Below, piece by piece: positions 18,747 through 29,060 of a stretch of 64,000 nt of DNA. Origin of the DNA: Mesorhizobium sp. ZC-5 (GTDB lineage: Bacteria; Pseudomonadota; Alphaproteobacteria; Rhizobiales; Rhizobiaceae); contig NZ_JAOWPT010000018.1 in assembly GCF_025753855.1 (NCBI RefSeq), forward strand, positions 1 through 64,000, read 5' to 3'. The notes under the pieces are model-generated. The model saw only the letters and a program-made list of their open reading frames with translations. It had not been told where the DNA came from and ran no database searches. Each line of letters begins with the position of its first letter. Positions within the stretch are counted from its first letter, which is position 1. A program made the translations under genes and the position numbers.

Positions 18747-20039
18747 ATGGGTGTTGAGGTAAGCCGTCTGTCGAACGGCCTGACAGTCGCCACCGAAACC
18801 CTTCCTCAAGTCGAATCCGTAGCCCTGGGTGTCTGGGTAAAGTCCGGCGCCAGGAACGAACGCGAGGACGAGCATGGCATGGCCCATCTGCTCGAGCACA
18901 TGGCGTTCAAGGGCACCAACAAGCGCAGCGCCTGGAAGATCGCTTCGGACATCGAAGATGTCGGCGGCGAGATAAATGCCGCGACCAGCGTCGAGACGAC
19001 ATCCTTCTATGCCCGCGTGCTGCGCGACGACGTGCCGCTGGCCATCGACATCCTTTCCGACATTCTGACCGATTCGAAATTCGACGAGCACGAACTCGAG
19101 CGCGAGCAGCATGTGATCCTCCAGGAGATCGGCGCCGCGCACGACACGCCCGACGATATCGTGTTCGACCGTTTCACCGAGACGGCCTTCCGCCATCAGA
19201 CCATCGGCCGCTCCATCCTCGGCACGCCGGAAACGGTGAAGTCGTTCACCTCCAGGCAGTTGCACGACTTCATGGAGCGTCAGTACGGCGCCGAACGCAT
19301 GGTCGTGGTCGCGGCGGGTGCGATCAAGCACGACGAATTCGTGCGCGAGGTCGAGCGGCATCTCGGCTCGTTCCGTACCAAGGCGGAAAGCGCGCTGCCG
19401 CAATACGCTCATTACGTCGGCGGCGACTACCGCGAGAACCGCGACCTGATGGACGCGCAGATCGTGCTCGGCTTCGAGGGCCGTGCCTATCACGTGCGCG
19501 ATTTCTACGCCTCGCAGGTCCTGTCGATGATTCTCGGCGGCGGCATGTCGTCGCGGCTTTTCCAGGAAGTGCGCGAGAAACGCGGCCTTTGCTACTCAGT
19601 CTACGCGTTCCATTGGGGTTTTTCCGACACCGGCATATTCGGCATTCATGCCGCCACCGGCCAGAGCGACATCGCCGAACTTGTGCCGGTTATCGTCAGC
19701 GAACTGCAGAAGGCGGGCGACGCCATCCTGCAGGAAGAACTCAACCGGGCACGCGCGCAATACCGCGCAGGCCTCATGATGTCGGCCGAGAGTTCCGCCA
19801 GCCGCGCCTCGCAGATCGCGCGGCAACTGCTGCTTTTCGGCCGCCCGATCGGCATGGACGAACTCGTCGAGCGCCTGTCCAACCTCACCATCGAGCGCCT
19901 CACCGACCTGTCGGCGCGGCTCTTCTCGACCAAGCCGACGGTCACGGCTGTCGGCCCCGTCGGCACGCTTGCGCCATATGAGACGATACGCGACGCCTTG
20001 CCCGCCGCAGGCGTCACGCCGCGCAGACTAGCCGTCTAA
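18747..20039 (+). CDS. M16-family zinc metallopeptidase (processing-peptidase-like)
   Basis: 430 residues. The inverted zinc motif HLLEH is in EHGMAHLLEHMAFKGT (about residue 50), with the downstream glutamate in the EREQHVILQEIGAAHD region. A second M16 half contains ILGGGMSSRLFQEVREKRGL. This is the bacterial homologue of mitochondrial processing peptidase beta; its physiological substrate in rhizobia is not established. It starts 14 bp after thrC. Confidence 0.93.
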   Translation: MGVEVSRLSNGLTVATETLPQVESVALGVWVKSGARNEREDEHGMAHLLEHMAFKGTNKRSAWKIASDIEDVGGEINAATSVETTSFYARVLRDDVPLAIDILSDILTDSKFDEHELEREQHVILQEIGAAHDTPDDIVFDRFTETAFRHQTIGRSILGTPETVKSFTSRQLHDFMERQYGAERMVVVAAGAIKHDEFVREVERHLGSFRTKAESALPQYAHYVGGDYRENRDLMDAQIVLGFEGRAYHVRDFYASQVLSMILGGGMSSRLFQEVREKRGLCYSVYAFHWGFSDTGIFGIHAATGQSDIAELVPVIVSELQKAGDAILQEELNRARAQYRAGLMMSAESSASRASQIARQLLLFGRPIGMDELVERLSNLTIERLTDLSARLFSTKPTVTAVGPVGTLAPYETIRDALPAAGVTPRRLAV

Positions 20040-20055
20040 CACCGGACACAAGGCC

Positions 20056-20649
20056 ATGTTTCCGCTGCCCTTTTTCCGCCGAGAACTTCCGGCGCTGAAG
20101 GGATCGCGCATCAACTTGCGCCTGCCCGAACCAAGCGATCATCGCGAATGGGCGTCGCTGCGCCAGACAAGCCGCGCTTTCCTGGAACCGTGGGAGCCGC
20201 GCTGGTCGCCGGATGAGCTCGAACGCAGTGCCTGGCGCCAGCGCATCCGACGCTACCGCGAGGATTTCGAGCAGGGCCTGGCGGTCGCCTTCTTCATCTT
20301 CGAGAACCGTTCCGGACGGCTGGTCGGTGGAATCACCGTCGGCAATATAAGACATGGCGTTTCGCAATCCGGCCAGATCGGCTACTGGATCGGAGAGCGA
20401 TACGCCGGCCAGGGCTTCATGCTCGAGGCCGTCAGGCTGGTCATAAACTTCGCCTTCGAGACGCTGAGGTTGCACCGGATCGAGGCTGCCTGTATTCCGG
20501 ACAACGCGCGTTCCGTACGTGTGCTTGAAAAAGCCGGATTTCAGCGCGAAGGCCTCTTGCGGTCCTATCTCAGGATCAACGGCAGCTGGCAGGACCACTA
20601 TCTCTACGCCCTCATTTGCGACGATTGGGGCGGCAAGGCACGAGGCTGA
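20056..20649 (+). CDS. GNAT acetyltransferase, RimJ/RimL type
   Basis: 197 residues. GNAT features: RLPEPSDHREWASLR at the N-terminus, GGITVGNIRHGVSQSGQIGYWIG, the acetyl-CoA loop ERYAGQGFMLEAV, and NARSVRVLEKAGFQREG. This subgroup acetylates N-termini (ribosomal protein S5/L7/L12 in enterics) or other amines; the target here is unknown. Lies directly after the M16 gene and just before the EAL protein. Confidence 0.88.
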   Translation: MFPLPFFRRELPALKGSRINLRLPEPSDHREWASLRQTSRAFLEPWEPRWSPDELERSAWRQRIRRYREDFEQGLAVAFFIFENRSGRLVGGITVGNIRHGVSQSGQIGYWIGERYAGQGFMLEAVRLVINFAFETLRLHRIEAACIPDNARSVRVLEKAGFQREGLLRSYLRINGSWQDHYLYALICDDWGGKARG

Positions 20650-20652
20650 TTT

Positions 20653-23541
20653 TTGGTACGATTCTTCAGGAGCGGAAACTTGCTGGCGCTTGCCCTCGCG
20701 GCAATCGTCACCTTCTGCGCCGTTTCATCGGCATTGGCCATCGAGCCGATCAAGATTGCTCGCGACGACGTCGCGCTGGACTTGTCCGGCGCTGTCGAAA
20801 TCTATCGCGACCAGGGCGAGAATTTCCAGGTTTCGACCGCCCCCGGCCCGGATGGCATCGTCCGGCGTATCGAGGTCGAGGCGAACGACGCGCGCTCGAC
20901 CGGCGACTGGGCGGTGTTCGCGCTTGCCAACACCACGGACGAGCAGCTCGACCGACTGATCGTCGCGCCGCATTTCCGGCTCGTGAATTCCGGCCTGTTC
21001 TGGCCCGATCTCGGCTCGAGCCGCATTGCCGCCATCACGCCCAGCGAAGGCTTCGCGCTCGATCGCCAGGCAAGCCCGGACGCCGACGTATTCCGCGTCA
21101 CCCTCAATCCTGGCTCGGTGGTCACCTTCATTGCCGAACTCGCCTCCCCGAAGCTGCCGCAGGTCTATCTCTGGGATCCCGAGCCCTACAAGGACACGGT
21201 GAACTCCTACACGCTCTATCGCGGCATCGTTATCGGCATCTCCGGTCTTCTGGCGCTGTTCCTGACCATTCTCTTCGTGGTCAAGGGAACTTCCATGTTC
21301 CCGGCCACCGCAGCCCTCTCCTGGTCGGTGCTCGCCTATATCTGCGTCGATTTCGGCTTCCTCAACCGGGTCATCGAAATCTCGCCCGGAAACGAGCAGA
21401 TCTGGCGAGCCGGCACCGAGGTGGCGCTGGCTGCGACCTTCGTGGTCTTCCTGTTCACCTATCTCAACCTTAACCGATGGCACGGCCATTTCAGTTACGG
21501 AGCGCTAGTCTGGGTCTTCGGGCTGGTGCTGATCGCCGGCGTAGCCGTCGTCGATCCGGCGATCGCGGCCGGCATTGCCCGCGTTTCCTTCGCCGCAACG
21601 GCGATCGTCGGCATTGGTCTAATCGTCTATCTGGGCATCCAGGGTTACGACCGCGCCATCATGCTGGTGCCGAGCTGGCTGATGGTGCTGGTCTGGATGG
21701 CCGGATCCTGGATGGCGATCACCGGCATGCTGGACAACGACGTCGTACAGCCCGCGCTCGGCGGTGCCTTGATCCTCATCATCCTTTTGATCGGCTTCAC
21801 CGTCATGCAGCACGCCTTCGCGGGCGGCGGTCTCTATCAAGGCCTGTTCAGCGACATGGAGCGTCAGGCGCTGGCCGTAACCGGCGCCGGCGACACGGTG
21901 TGGGACTGGGACGTGCTGCGCGATCGCGTGGTGACCAGGCCCGACGTCAGCAACCAGCTCGGCCTCGCCCCGAACAGCCTTACCGGACCGGCGCGCAACT
22001 GGCTTCCGGTGCTGCATTCCGACGATCGCGACACCTTCCGCACCACCCTCGACGTGGTGCTTGAGCATCGGCGCGGACGTGTCTCGCAGAATTTCCGGCT
22101 GCGCGGCGCCGATGGCCACTATCATTGGTTCGCACTGCGTGCCCGGCCGGTCATAGGTTCCGACGGCGAGGTCATCCGCTGCGTCGGCACCCTGGTCGAC
22201 GTCACCGAGCAGAAGAAGGCCGAGGAACGCCTGCTGCACGACGCGGTGCACGACAACCTCACCGGCCTGCCCAGCCGCGAACTCTTCCTCAACCGGCTCG
22301 ACGGCATCATCTCCATCGCCAAGGCTGAAGAGACAATCCGCCCGACCGTCTTCGTCATCGACATCGACCGCTTCAAGCAGGTTAATGACGGGCTCGGCAT
22401 CTCCGCCGGCGACACCATCCTCCTGACCATCGCACGGCGGCTTCACCGCCTGCTCAAGCCGCGGGACACGCTGTCGCGATTTGCCGGAGACCAGTTCGCG
22501 CTGATGCTTCTGTCCGAGCAGGATCCGGCGCGCATCGCCAACGTGGCGGACGCCATCAAACAGGCGATCCGCGCACCGATCACCTTCGCCAAGCGAGAAA
22601 TCGTCCTCACCGCCTCGGTCGGCCTCATCACCTGGACCCAGGCCCAGGCTTCGGCCGAGGATATGGTCAAGGATGCCGAACTCGCCATGCACCAGGCCAA
22701 GCGCTTCGGCGGCGACCGCATCGAACCCTTCCGGCCAGCCTTCCGTTCCGTCGGCACCGACAGGCTGCAGCTCGAATCCGATCTCCGCCGCGCCATCGAC
22801 CGCAAGGAATTCACGCTCGCCTATCAGCCGATCGTCCGTCTCGAGGACCGTTCCGTTGCCGGCTTCGAAGCGCTGCTTCGCTGGGAGCACCCGCGACGAG
22901 GCGCCATTCCGCCGTCGGACTTCATCCCGGTCGCGGAAAGCTGCGGACTGATCGTGCAGTTGGGCCTGTTCGCCATGCAGAAGGCCGCCGACGACCTTGC
23001 CATGTGGCAGAAGCTGATCAGCGACGCACCGCTGTCGGTATCGGTCAATCTTTCCAGTCGGCAATTGATCCGCCGCGACCTGGTCACCGATGTCCGCTCG
23101 GTCATCGCGCGCGCCAACCTGAAGCCGCGCTGTTTCCGGCTGGAACTCACCGAATCGCTGGTGATGGACAATCCGGAACAGTCCAACCATGTGCTCTCGA
23201 AATTGAAGAAGCTCGGTATTGGCCTGTCGCTCGACGATTTCGGCACCGGCTATTCATCGCTCTCCTACCTGACGCGTTTCCCGTTCGACACCATCAAGAT
23301 CGACAAGAGCTTCGTCGACGACACCACGCCGAAACGCGAAGTCCTGCTCAAGTCCATGGTCAACATGGCGCACGACCTCGGCATGTCGGTCGTGGCGGAA
23401 GGGGTGTCGGATGAAAGCGACGCACTACAGCTTCGCCAGATGGGTTGCGAATACGTGCAGAGCTTCATGTTCGGCGCACCGATGGCCGGCGACGCGGTTC
23501 TCAAGCTGTTGAAAGAGCAGTACCCGCTCGCTCAGGCGTGA
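20653..23541 (+). CDS. Membrane PAS-GGDEF-EAL protein, probable c-di-GMP phosphodiesterase
   Basis: 962 residues from a TTG start behind a GAGG site. Order: signal/TM (about 8-28); a periplasmic beta-rich sensor resembling 7TMR-DISMED2 (30-180); a seven-helix-like membrane block (about 190-390); a PAS/PAC region (to about 520); GGDEF (about 530-700); EAL (about 715-955). The GGDEF signature reads AGDQF, so cyclase activity is unlikely. The EAL domain is intact: [49 protein letters not shown]. Predicted to degrade c-di-GMP in response to an external signal, perhaps with the GGDEF acting as a GTP sensor. Confidence 0.9.
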   Translation: MVRFFRSGNLLALALAAIVTFCAVSSALAIEPIKIARDDVALDLSGAVEIYRDQGENFQVSTAPGPDGIVRRIEVEANDARSTGDWAVFALANTTDEQLDRLIVAPHFRLVNSGLFWPDLGSSRIAAITPSEGFALDRQASPDADVFRVTLNPGSVVTFIAELASPKLPQVYLWDPEPYKDTVNSYTLYRGIVIGISGLLALFLTILFVVKGTSMFPATAALSWSVLAYICVDFGFLNRVIEISPGNEQIWRAGTEVALAATFVVFLFTYLNLNRWHGHFSYGALVWVFGLVLIAGVAVVDPAIAAGIARVSFAATAIVGIGLIVYLGIQGYDRAIMLVPSWLMVLVWMAGSWMAITGMLDNDVVQPALGGALILIILLIGFTVMQHAFAGGGLYQGLFSDMERQALAVTGAGDTVWDWDVLRDRVVTRPDVSNQLGLAPNSLTGPARNWLPVLHSDDRDTFRTTLDVVLEHRRGRVSQNFRLRGADGHYHWFALRARPVIGSDGEVIRCVGTLVDVTEQKKAEERLLHDAVHDNLTGLPSRELFLNRLDGIISIAKAEETIRPTVFVIDIDRFKQVNDGLGISAGDTILLTIARRLHRLLKPRDTLSRFAGDQFALMLLSEQDPARIANVADAIKQAIRAPITFAKREIVLTASVGLITWTQAQASAEDMVKDAELAMHQAKRFGGDRIEPFRPAFRSVGTDRLQLESDLRRAIDRKEFTLAYQPIVRLEDRSVAGFEALLRWEHPRRGAIPPSDFIPVAESCGLIVQLGLFAMQKAADDLAMWQKLISDAPLSVSVNLSSRQLIRRDLVTDVRSVIARANLKPRCFRLELTESLVMDNPEQSNHVLSKLKKLGIGLSLDDFGTGYSSLSYLTRFPFDTIKIDKSFVDDTTPKREVLLKSMVNMAHDLGMSVVAEGVSDESDALQLRQMGCEYVQSFMFGAPMAGDAVLKLLKEQYPLAQA

Positions 23542-24137
23542 CCGGCCGTGTGGCTGAGACGGGCCAGATCGATGCCGATCGAGGCAAGGATGCGGTCGTA
23601 CTTCCGGTCGATGTCGGAATCGAACAGCAGGTCGGTGCTGGCCGGACAGGTCAGCCAGCCGTTCTCGGCGATCTCGTGCTCGAGCTGTCCCGCGCCCCAT
23701 CCGGCATAACCCAGCGCCATCAGCGCCTTGCGCGGCCCGCGGCCGGACGATATCGCGCGCAGAATGTCGATCGTCGCCGTCAGGCAGATTTCTTCCGAAA
23801 CGGGCAGCGAGGATTCCACCATATAGTCGTCCGAATGGAGGACGAAACCACGGCTGCGATCGACCGGGCCGCCATTGCGCACGACAAAGTCGCGGGTCGG
23901 TGGTGGCAGCCTGATCGCCTCCTGTTCGTTCATGATGCCGAGTTGCACCAGGAGATCGGGAAAGCGCAGCGGCTGGGTCTGGTTGATGATCAGGCCCATG
24001 GCACCTTCGTCGCTGTGGGCGCAGACATAGATCACGGAGCGCGCAAAACGATCGTCCTTCATGCCGGGCATGGCAATCAGGAACTGGTCGTCGAGGAAGC
24101 CGCGCGTTGCGGTCTTCTTCTGCCGCAAAAGGTCCAT
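23532..24137 (-). CDS. YqgE/AlgH family protein (UPF0301)
   Basis: 201 residues. Family signature at the start, [22 protein letters not shown] split over residues 14-36, then [28 protein letters not shown] and [20 protein letters not shown]. The protein fold is known but the function is not firmly established. Converges on the EAL gene, the two stops overlapping by 10 bp. Confidence 0.92.
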   Translation of the reverse strand: MDLLRQKKTATRGFLDDQFLIAMPGMKDDRFARSVIYVCAHSDEGAMGLIINQTQPLRFPDLLVQLGIMNEQEAIRLPPPTRDFVVRNGGPVDRSRGFVLHSDDYMVESSLPVSEEICLTATIDILRAISSGRGPRKALMALGYAGWGAGQLEHEIAENGWLTCPASTDLLFDSDIDRKYDRILASIGIDLARLSHTAGHA

Positions 24138-24222
24138 GGTGCGAAGGTAACCTTTTTCAGGCTTTCTTGAAAGGCGACTTTCGACAGACGAATCTGCACC
24201 GGAAGCGTAAACTCACGCGAAT

Positions 24223-25089
24223 ATGATGGAAACCATCCGGCCGACGGTTGCGAAAACTTTTGGCGACGCTCAAATGTCGGCCATGCAGATGATGTCCGCA
24301 GCCGTCCTTGGCCTGTCGTTTCTCGTGGCCTCCCAGACCGCGTCGCTTGCCACTGTCAGCGACTGGGTCGAGGTACAGGGTGGCCGCGTCAGGCTGGTGA
24401 CCGCCGGCGCGGCCGATGCCAGTGGTGCCTTGCAGGGTGCATTGGAAATCGACCTGAAGCCCGGCTGGAAGACCTACTGGCGCGATCCAGGCGACGCCGG
24501 CGTACCGCCGCAGATCGACGTCTCGAAGAGCCTCAACGTCGCCTCGGCCGAACTTCGCTTTCCGCCTCCCGAACGCTTTGACGATGGCTATTCGAAATGG
24601 GCAGGCTACAAGCACTCGGTCGTATTCCCGGTCACCTTCAGCCTGAAGTCACCCGGCGAACCGGCAACGATTGAAGCCGATGTGTTTCTCGGCATCTGCG
24701 AAACGATCTGCATCCCGGTGCAGGGCAAATTCACCCTCGATCCCGCGAGCGATCCCGACAACGCAGACGACCAGGCAATCGTCGCCGCCGCTGTCGAAGC
24801 TCTCCCTGCCCCTGCACATCCCGGCTTCGGCGCCACCGGCCTGCCCGGCGACGGCAAGCATCTGCTTGTCGAAGCCGCATTGCCATCCGGCGCGGAAGCA
24901 GCGGAATTTTTCGTCGCTGCCGACCAGGGCTACATGTTCGGCACGCCGGAGCGCGCCGACAAGGACGGCAAGGTCGTCTTCGCCGTGCCCATCCTCGACC
25001 GACCTGCGGAAAAACCTTCCGGCGGAGCGCTTCACTACACCCTGTCCACCACGGCCGGTGCTGTCGAGGGAACCCTGCCCTATCCGTGA
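24223..25089 (+). CDS. Secreted protein with DsbD N-terminal-like domain
   Basis: 288 residues. Signal peptide (about residues 20-43, FLVASQTASLA). The mature part matches the periplasmic DsbD/ScsB N-terminal domain: ALEIDLKPGWKTYWRDPGDAG, a YSKWAGYKHSVVFPV segment and the cysteine pair in FLGICETICIPV, which would accept electrons for periplasmic disulfide reduction. The transmembrane and thioredoxin parts of full DsbD are absent, so it may hand electrons to a separate membrane protein. An internal ATG at residue 18 is also a plausible start. Peroxiredoxin follows after 85 bp. Confidence 0.82.
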   Translation: MMETIRPTVAKTFGDAQMSAMQMMSAAVLGLSFLVASQTASLATVSDWVEVQGGRVRLVTAGAADASGALQGALEIDLKPGWKTYWRDPGDAGVPPQIDVSKSLNVASAELRFPPPERFDDGYSKWAGYKHSVVFPVTFSLKSPGEPATIEADVFLGICETICIPVQGKFTLDPASDPDNADDQAIVAAAVEALPAPAHPGFGATGLPGDGKHLLVEAALPSGAEAAEFFVAADQGYMFGTPERADKDGKVVFAVPILDRPAEKPSGGALHYTLSTTAGAVEGTLPYP

Positions 25090-25174
25090 ATTCGTCGCGT
25101 ATCCGCGGTTGCCCATCGCCCCGGAAGCCGGTAGGCATCCTCAGGACGCAAACGATCAATCAAAAGGTGAGCAC

Positions 25175-25660
25175 ATGACTATTGCCGTTGGCCAGAAACT
25201 TCCCGAAGCCACCCTCAAGACGCTGACCGCCGACGGCGCGAAGAACGTCACCACCGCCGAGTTCTTCTCCGGCAAGAAGGTCGTCCTGTTCGGCGTTCCC
25301 GGCGCCTTCACGCCGACCTGCAGCAACAACCACCTGCCGGGTTATCTGGAGAACCGGGACGCCATCCTGGCGCGCGGTGTCGACAAGATCGCCGTCATCG
25401 CCGTCAACGACCATCATGTGATGACGGCATGGTCACGTTTCACTGGCGGCGAAGGCAAGATCGAATTCCTGGCCGACGGCAATGGCGACTTCGTCAAGGC
25501 GCTGGGCCTTGACATCGATCTGAGCGGCGGCGGCCTCGGACTCCGCTCGAAGCGCTTTTCGATGATTGTCGACGACGGCAAGGTCACCGCGCTGAACATC
25601 GAGGATTCTCCTGGCCAGGCGGTCGAATCCGGCGCGGCGAAGCTGCTCGAACAGCTATAA
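25175..25660 (+). CDS. Peroxiredoxin (Prx5-like, thioredoxin/glutaredoxin dependent)
   Basis: 161 residues. Start MTIAVGQKLPEATLKTL behind AAAGGTGAG. The peroxidatic cysteine lies in GVPGAFTPTCSNNHLPGY, the Prx5 hallmark; the conserved arginine is in GLGLRSKRFSMIVDDG. No resolving cysteine is obvious. Reduces hydrogen peroxide and organic hydroperoxides in the cytosol. A GCGTCAG/CTGACGC hairpin follows the stop but lacks a T-run. Confidence 0.93.
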   Translation: MTIAVGQKLPEATLKTLTADGAKNVTTAEFFSGKKVVLFGVPGAFTPTCSNNHLPGYLENRDAILARGVDKIAVIAVNDHHVMTAWSRFTGGEGKIEFLADGNGDFVKALGLDIDLSGGGLGLRSKRFSMIVDDGKVTALNIEDSPGQAVESGAAKLLEQL

Positions 25661-25747
25661 AATCCGCTTGCGAGAAAGCGTCAGGCGCCGACCTGACGCC
25701 AAGCCGCCGCCGACTTCGCTGTCCTATCCTATCCAGAGTTTCAACCG

Positions 25748-26227
25748 ATGTTCGACATTGTCTGGCGCACGATCGCGATCGGCATCGGGGCGACGGTGCT
25801 CATGGATCTGTGGGCCATCGCGCTGAACCGGATCTTTGGCCTGCCCAGGCCCAACTGGGGCATGGTCGGCCGATGGGTCTGGCGTCTCCAGGACGGCAAG
25901 GTATTTCACGACGACATCGGCCAGGCCAGCCCTTACGGGTACGAGCGGACGCTTGGCTGGGCCTTTCACTACCTCGTCGGCATTCTCTATGGCGCAATCC
26001 TTGTGTTTCTGGCCGGAGCGAACTGGCTCGCCGCGCCGACATTTCTTCCAGCTTTCATCCTCGGCATCGTGACGATCGGTGCTGGATGGTTTCTGCTGGC
26101 GCCCGGCATGGGTGCCGGCTGGGCGGCTTCGAATACGCCGAACCCGCCCCGTGCAAGACTGCTCAATCTTGCCTCGCACACGATCTTCGCGTTCGGGCTT
26201 TACGGCACCGCGGTACTGATCGGTTAG
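25748..26227 (+). CDS. DUF2938 integral membrane protein
   Basis: 159 residues with four hydrophobic helices. It shows the DUF2938 pattern: IGATVLMDLWAIALNRIFG, LPRPNWGMVGRWV, GWAFHYLVGILYGAIL, and the closing PNPPRARLLNLASHTIFAFG. Function unknown. Converges on rnhA with a 16-bp gap. Confidence 0.82.
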   Translation: MFDIVWRTIAIGIGATVLMDLWAIALNRIFGLPRPNWGMVGRWVWRLQDGKVFHDDIGQASPYGYERTLGWAFHYLVGILYGAILVFLAGANWLAAPTFLPAFILGIVTIGAGWFLLAPGMGAGWAASNTPNPPRARLLNLASHTIFAFGLYGTAVLIG

Positions 26228-26243
26228 GTTGACGCCGCAGTTT

Positions 26244-26777
26244 TCAGTAGCTCTGGTTCGAGCGGCGCACCTTCTTCGGCGCGGGCTTGCTGGCCGACGC
26301 GTCTGACAGCGGCGCCGCTGGTTTGGCGGGGCTCTTCTTCTGCGGCTTGAACGGCGCCATGCCGAGCCGCGCCAGTTCGTCGGCACGCTCGTTCTCCACG
26401 TGGCCGGCGTGACCCTTCACCCAGTGCCACGTCACCTTGTGGCGCCTGTTGGCCTCGTCCAATCCCTGCCAGAGCTCGCCGTTCTTGACCGGTTTCTTGT
26501 CCGCCGTCTTCCAGCCGTTTTTCTTCCAGCCGTGGATCCATTTCGAGATCCCGTCCATGACGTATTTGCTGTCGGTGTAGAGATCGACCGTACACGGCTC
26601 CTTCAGCGCGTTCAGCCCGGAAATCGCCGCCATCAGTTCCATGCGGTTGTTGGTGGTGACCGCCTCGCCGCCCGAAAGTTCCCTGGTGGTGCCGTTGAAG
26701 CGCAGGATCGTGCCCCAGCCCCCCGGGCCGGGATTGCCCGAACAGGCACCGTCGGTGAAAATCTCCACGGACTTCAT
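26244..26777 (-). CDS. rnhA: Ribonuclease HI
   Basis: 177 residues. Catalytic set visible: Asp in [17 protein letters not shown], Glu in [10 protein letters not shown], Asp in DLYTDSKYV, and His/Asp in [18 protein letters not shown]. The family is usually about 155 residues; this one has a Lys/Pro/Ala-rich tail of about 25 residues of unknown use. It cleaves RNA in RNA:DNA hybrids. Its start overlaps the thrB stop by 4 bp, giving the rnhA-thrB-ispH order seen in rhizobia. Confidence 0.96.
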   Translation of the reverse strand: MKSVEIFTDGACSGNPGPGGWGTILRFNGTTRELSGGEAVTTNNRMELMAAISGLNALKEPCTVDLYTDSKYVMDGISKWIHGWKKNGWKTADKKPVKNGELWQGLDEANRRHKVTWHWVKGHAGHVENERADELARLGMAPFKPQKKSPAKPAAPLSDASASKPAPKKVRRSNQSY

Positions 26778-27754
26778 GCGTCGATACCTTCCACGACAAG
26801 CCCGTATTCGAAGGCGGATTTGACCTGCCGGTGGAAACGCATGCGGCGCAGATATTCCAGGGGATCCTTCTTCACGACCAGGCTGCCAGGCGGCACCGTC
26901 AGCCAGTCGTAAAGGCGGGTCAGCATGAAACGGAGCGCCGCCCCCCGCGCCAGCACCGGCAGTGCGTCGGCTTCCTGCCGCGACAGCGGCCGTACCGAGG
27001 TGTAGCCGTTAAGCATGGCCATGCCCTTCGTCAGGTTGAAGGCGTTGTCCTTCTCGAAACACCAGGCGTTGAGACACACCGCAACGTCGTAGGCGAGCAG
27101 GTCGGTGCAGGCGAAATAGAAATCGATGAGGCCGGAAAGCCGGTTGCCGAGGAAAAAGACGTTGTCGGGAAAAAGGTCGGCGTGGATGACGCCGTGCGGA
27201 AGCTGCGACGGCCAGTTCGCCTCGAGAAACGCCAGGTCCGTTTCCGTTTCGGCAGCCAGCCCGGGTTCGATCTCGTCGGCGCGGTCGCGCGCGCCGTTCC
27301 AGAGCGGCCGCCAGCCGTCGACCGACAAGGCATTGCGGCGAACCATCGAAAAGTCTTCCCCGGCAAGATGCATGCCCGCCAGCGCGGCACCGACGGCGCG
27401 GCAATGCTCGACCGTCGGCCGGCGCATCCACATGCCCTCCAGGAATGTCACGATCGCCGCCGGACGTCCGGCGAGTTCGCCGATCGCGCTGCCGTTCCTC
27501 TGCTTGACGGGAAGCGGGCAATTGACGCCCTTTTTCCGGAGATGCTCCATCAGATTCACGAAGAAAGGCAGGTCTTCGCGATTCACACGCTTCTCGTAGA
27601 GGGTCAGGATGTAGGCGCCGCTCGACGCATGAAGCAGGAAATTGGAGTTCTCGACCCCCTCGGCGATGCCCTTGTAGGAGAGCAATTCGCCGATGTCGTA
27701 ATTCTTGAGGAAAGCGCCGAGCTCGATCTCGGAAATATCAGTGTAGACCGCCAC
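26774..27754 (-). CDS. thrB: Homoserine kinase (ThrB, aminoglycoside-phosphotransferase-like)
   Basis: 326 residues from a GTG start. APH-fold homoserine kinase of the alphaproteobacterial type: [15 protein letters not shown], the Brenner-like catalytic loop [14 protein letters not shown], and [20 protein letters not shown] for metal binding. It phosphorylates homoserine for ThrC. Separated from ispH by two bases and overlapping rnhA by four, so the three are co-translated. Confidence 0.95.
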   Translation of the reverse strand: MAVYTDISEIELGAFLKNYDIGELLSYKGIAEGVENSNFLLHASSGAYILTLYEKRVNREDLPFFVNLMEHLRKKGVNCPLPVKQRNGSAIGELAGRPAAIVTFLEGMWMRRPTVEHCRAVGAALAGMHLAGEDFSMVRRNALSVDGWRPLWNGARDRADEIEPGLAAETETDLAFLEANWPSQLPHGVIHADLFPDNVFFLGNRLSGLIDFYFACTDLLAYDVAVCLNAWCFEKDNAFNLTKGMAMLNGYTSVRPLSRQEADALPVLARGAALRFMLTRLYDWLTVPPGSLVVKKDPLEYLRRMRFHRQVKSAFEYGLVVEGIDA

Positions 27755-27756
27755 CG

Positions 27757-28767
27757 TCAGGCCATTCCGTTGACGAAGGCCATGTCGGCGGCCGTCAGTT
27801 CGACATCGCGCAGAACCCGCATGACCGGGAAATCCTCCGTCTCGGTCGCCGTCACCGCCAGTTCGACGGTCACATCGAAGCGAGCGCGAAACGCATTGAT
27901 GATCTCATCGACGATGATCTCCGGCGCGGAAGCTCCCGCCGAGAGGCCGAGCGTCGAGATATTGGCGATCTCGTCCCATGGAATTTCCGAGGCGCGCTGC
28001 ACCAGCAGCGACATTTTTGCGCCCGCGCGTTCCGCAACCTCGACAAGCCGCCGCGAGTTGGAAGAATTCGGCGCGCCGACGATCAGAAAGAGGTCTGCGC
28101 CGGGTGCTGTCTCCTTCACAGCCTCCTGCCTGTTCGTGGTGGCGTAGCAGATCGATTCGGCGGCCGGCGCCTGCATCTCGGGGAAACGCTCCTGAAGCGC
28201 CTTAAGCAGGCCGGCGGTGTCCTCGACCGACAGGGTCGTCTGCGTAACGAAGCCAAGCGCCGACGGATCGGCCGGCTCGAACTCTGCCACATCCGCCTCG
28301 GTCTCGATCAGGGTCGCCGCACCCTCGGCCAACTGGCCCATCGTGCCGATCACTTCCGGATGCCCCGCATGGCCGATCAATAGCACATGCCGGCCCAGCC
28401 GCTGGTGCCGCATCGCCTGCTTGTGCACCTTGGAGACCAGCGGGCAGGTCGCGTCCAGATAGAAGAGATCGCGCTCCCGCGCATCCTGCGGCACAGACTT
28501 CGGTACCCCGTGCGCGGAAAACACCACCGGCGATGCACGATGCTCCGGCGGGATTTCGGAGAGTTCCTCGATGAAGACGGCGCCGAGGTTCTGCAGCCCT
28601 TCGACCACGTAGCGGTTGTGCACGATCTCATGGCGGACATAGACCGGCGCGCCATACTTCTTCAGCGCCAGAACGACGATCTGGATCGCCCTGTCGACGC
28701 CGGCGCAAAAGCCGCGCGGTTGGCAGAGCCTGATCGTCAGCGGCATTCTGGTGGTTGTTGCGTCCAT
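27757..28767 (-). CDS. ispH: 4-hydroxy-3-methylbut-2-enyl diphosphate reductase
   Basis: 336 residues. Conserved start region [19 protein letters not shown] holds the first Fe-S cysteine; further cysteines are in [13 protein letters not shown] and [32 protein letters not shown] and [11 protein letters not shown] complete the IspH pattern. Last step of the MEP isoprenoid pathway, making IPP and DMAPP; dxs of the same pathway lies further right. Start set at [10 protein letters not shown] behind GGAGAGA; an internal MPLTIRL is possible. The ~290 bp before the oleate hydratase gene hold no clear gene. Confidence 0.96.
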   Translation of the reverse strand: MDATTTRMPLTIRLCQPRGFCAGVDRAIQIVVLALKKYGAPVYVRHEIVHNRYVVEGLQNLGAVFIEELSEIPPEHRASPVVFSAHGVPKSVPQDARERDLFYLDATCPLVSKVHKQAMRHQRLGRHVLLIGHAGHPEVIGTMGQLAEGAATLIETEADVAEFEPADPSALGFVTQTTLSVEDTAGLLKALQERFPEMQAPAAESICYATTNRQEAVKETAPGADLFLIVGAPNSSNSRRLVEVAERAGAKMSLLVQRASEIPWDEIANISTLGLSAGASAPEIIVDEIINAFRARFDVTVELAVTATETEDFPVMRVLRDVELTAADMAFVNGMA

Positions 28768-29060
28768 TCTCTCCGGTGCTCCAAGGCCTTGCGGAAATGA
28801 GGTGTGGCGACCCCTTCTGTCAAGGGCGCGCCTCGCCTCGGCAGGTGCCAATCGCGCAATGCGCCTACGGCACCGATTGCGTTTTTAGTGAATACCCGAA
28901 GCTGCCCCTAACCTCAAAACGCGATGATGTCGCGGCGCCGGGAACCGCGACTTGACGGAGCAGCAACGGCTCGTCAGGATTTTAGGTACGGATATCCTGC
29001 AACCTCAGATTTATCCACAACGCGATCTGGCTGAACAATACGATCCGGAAGGAAGCCGCC

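Noticed and set aside
21619-23190. 523-codon minus-strand open frame over the GGDEF-EAL gene
   Set aside because: Antisense shadow; no ribosome site or protein family features.
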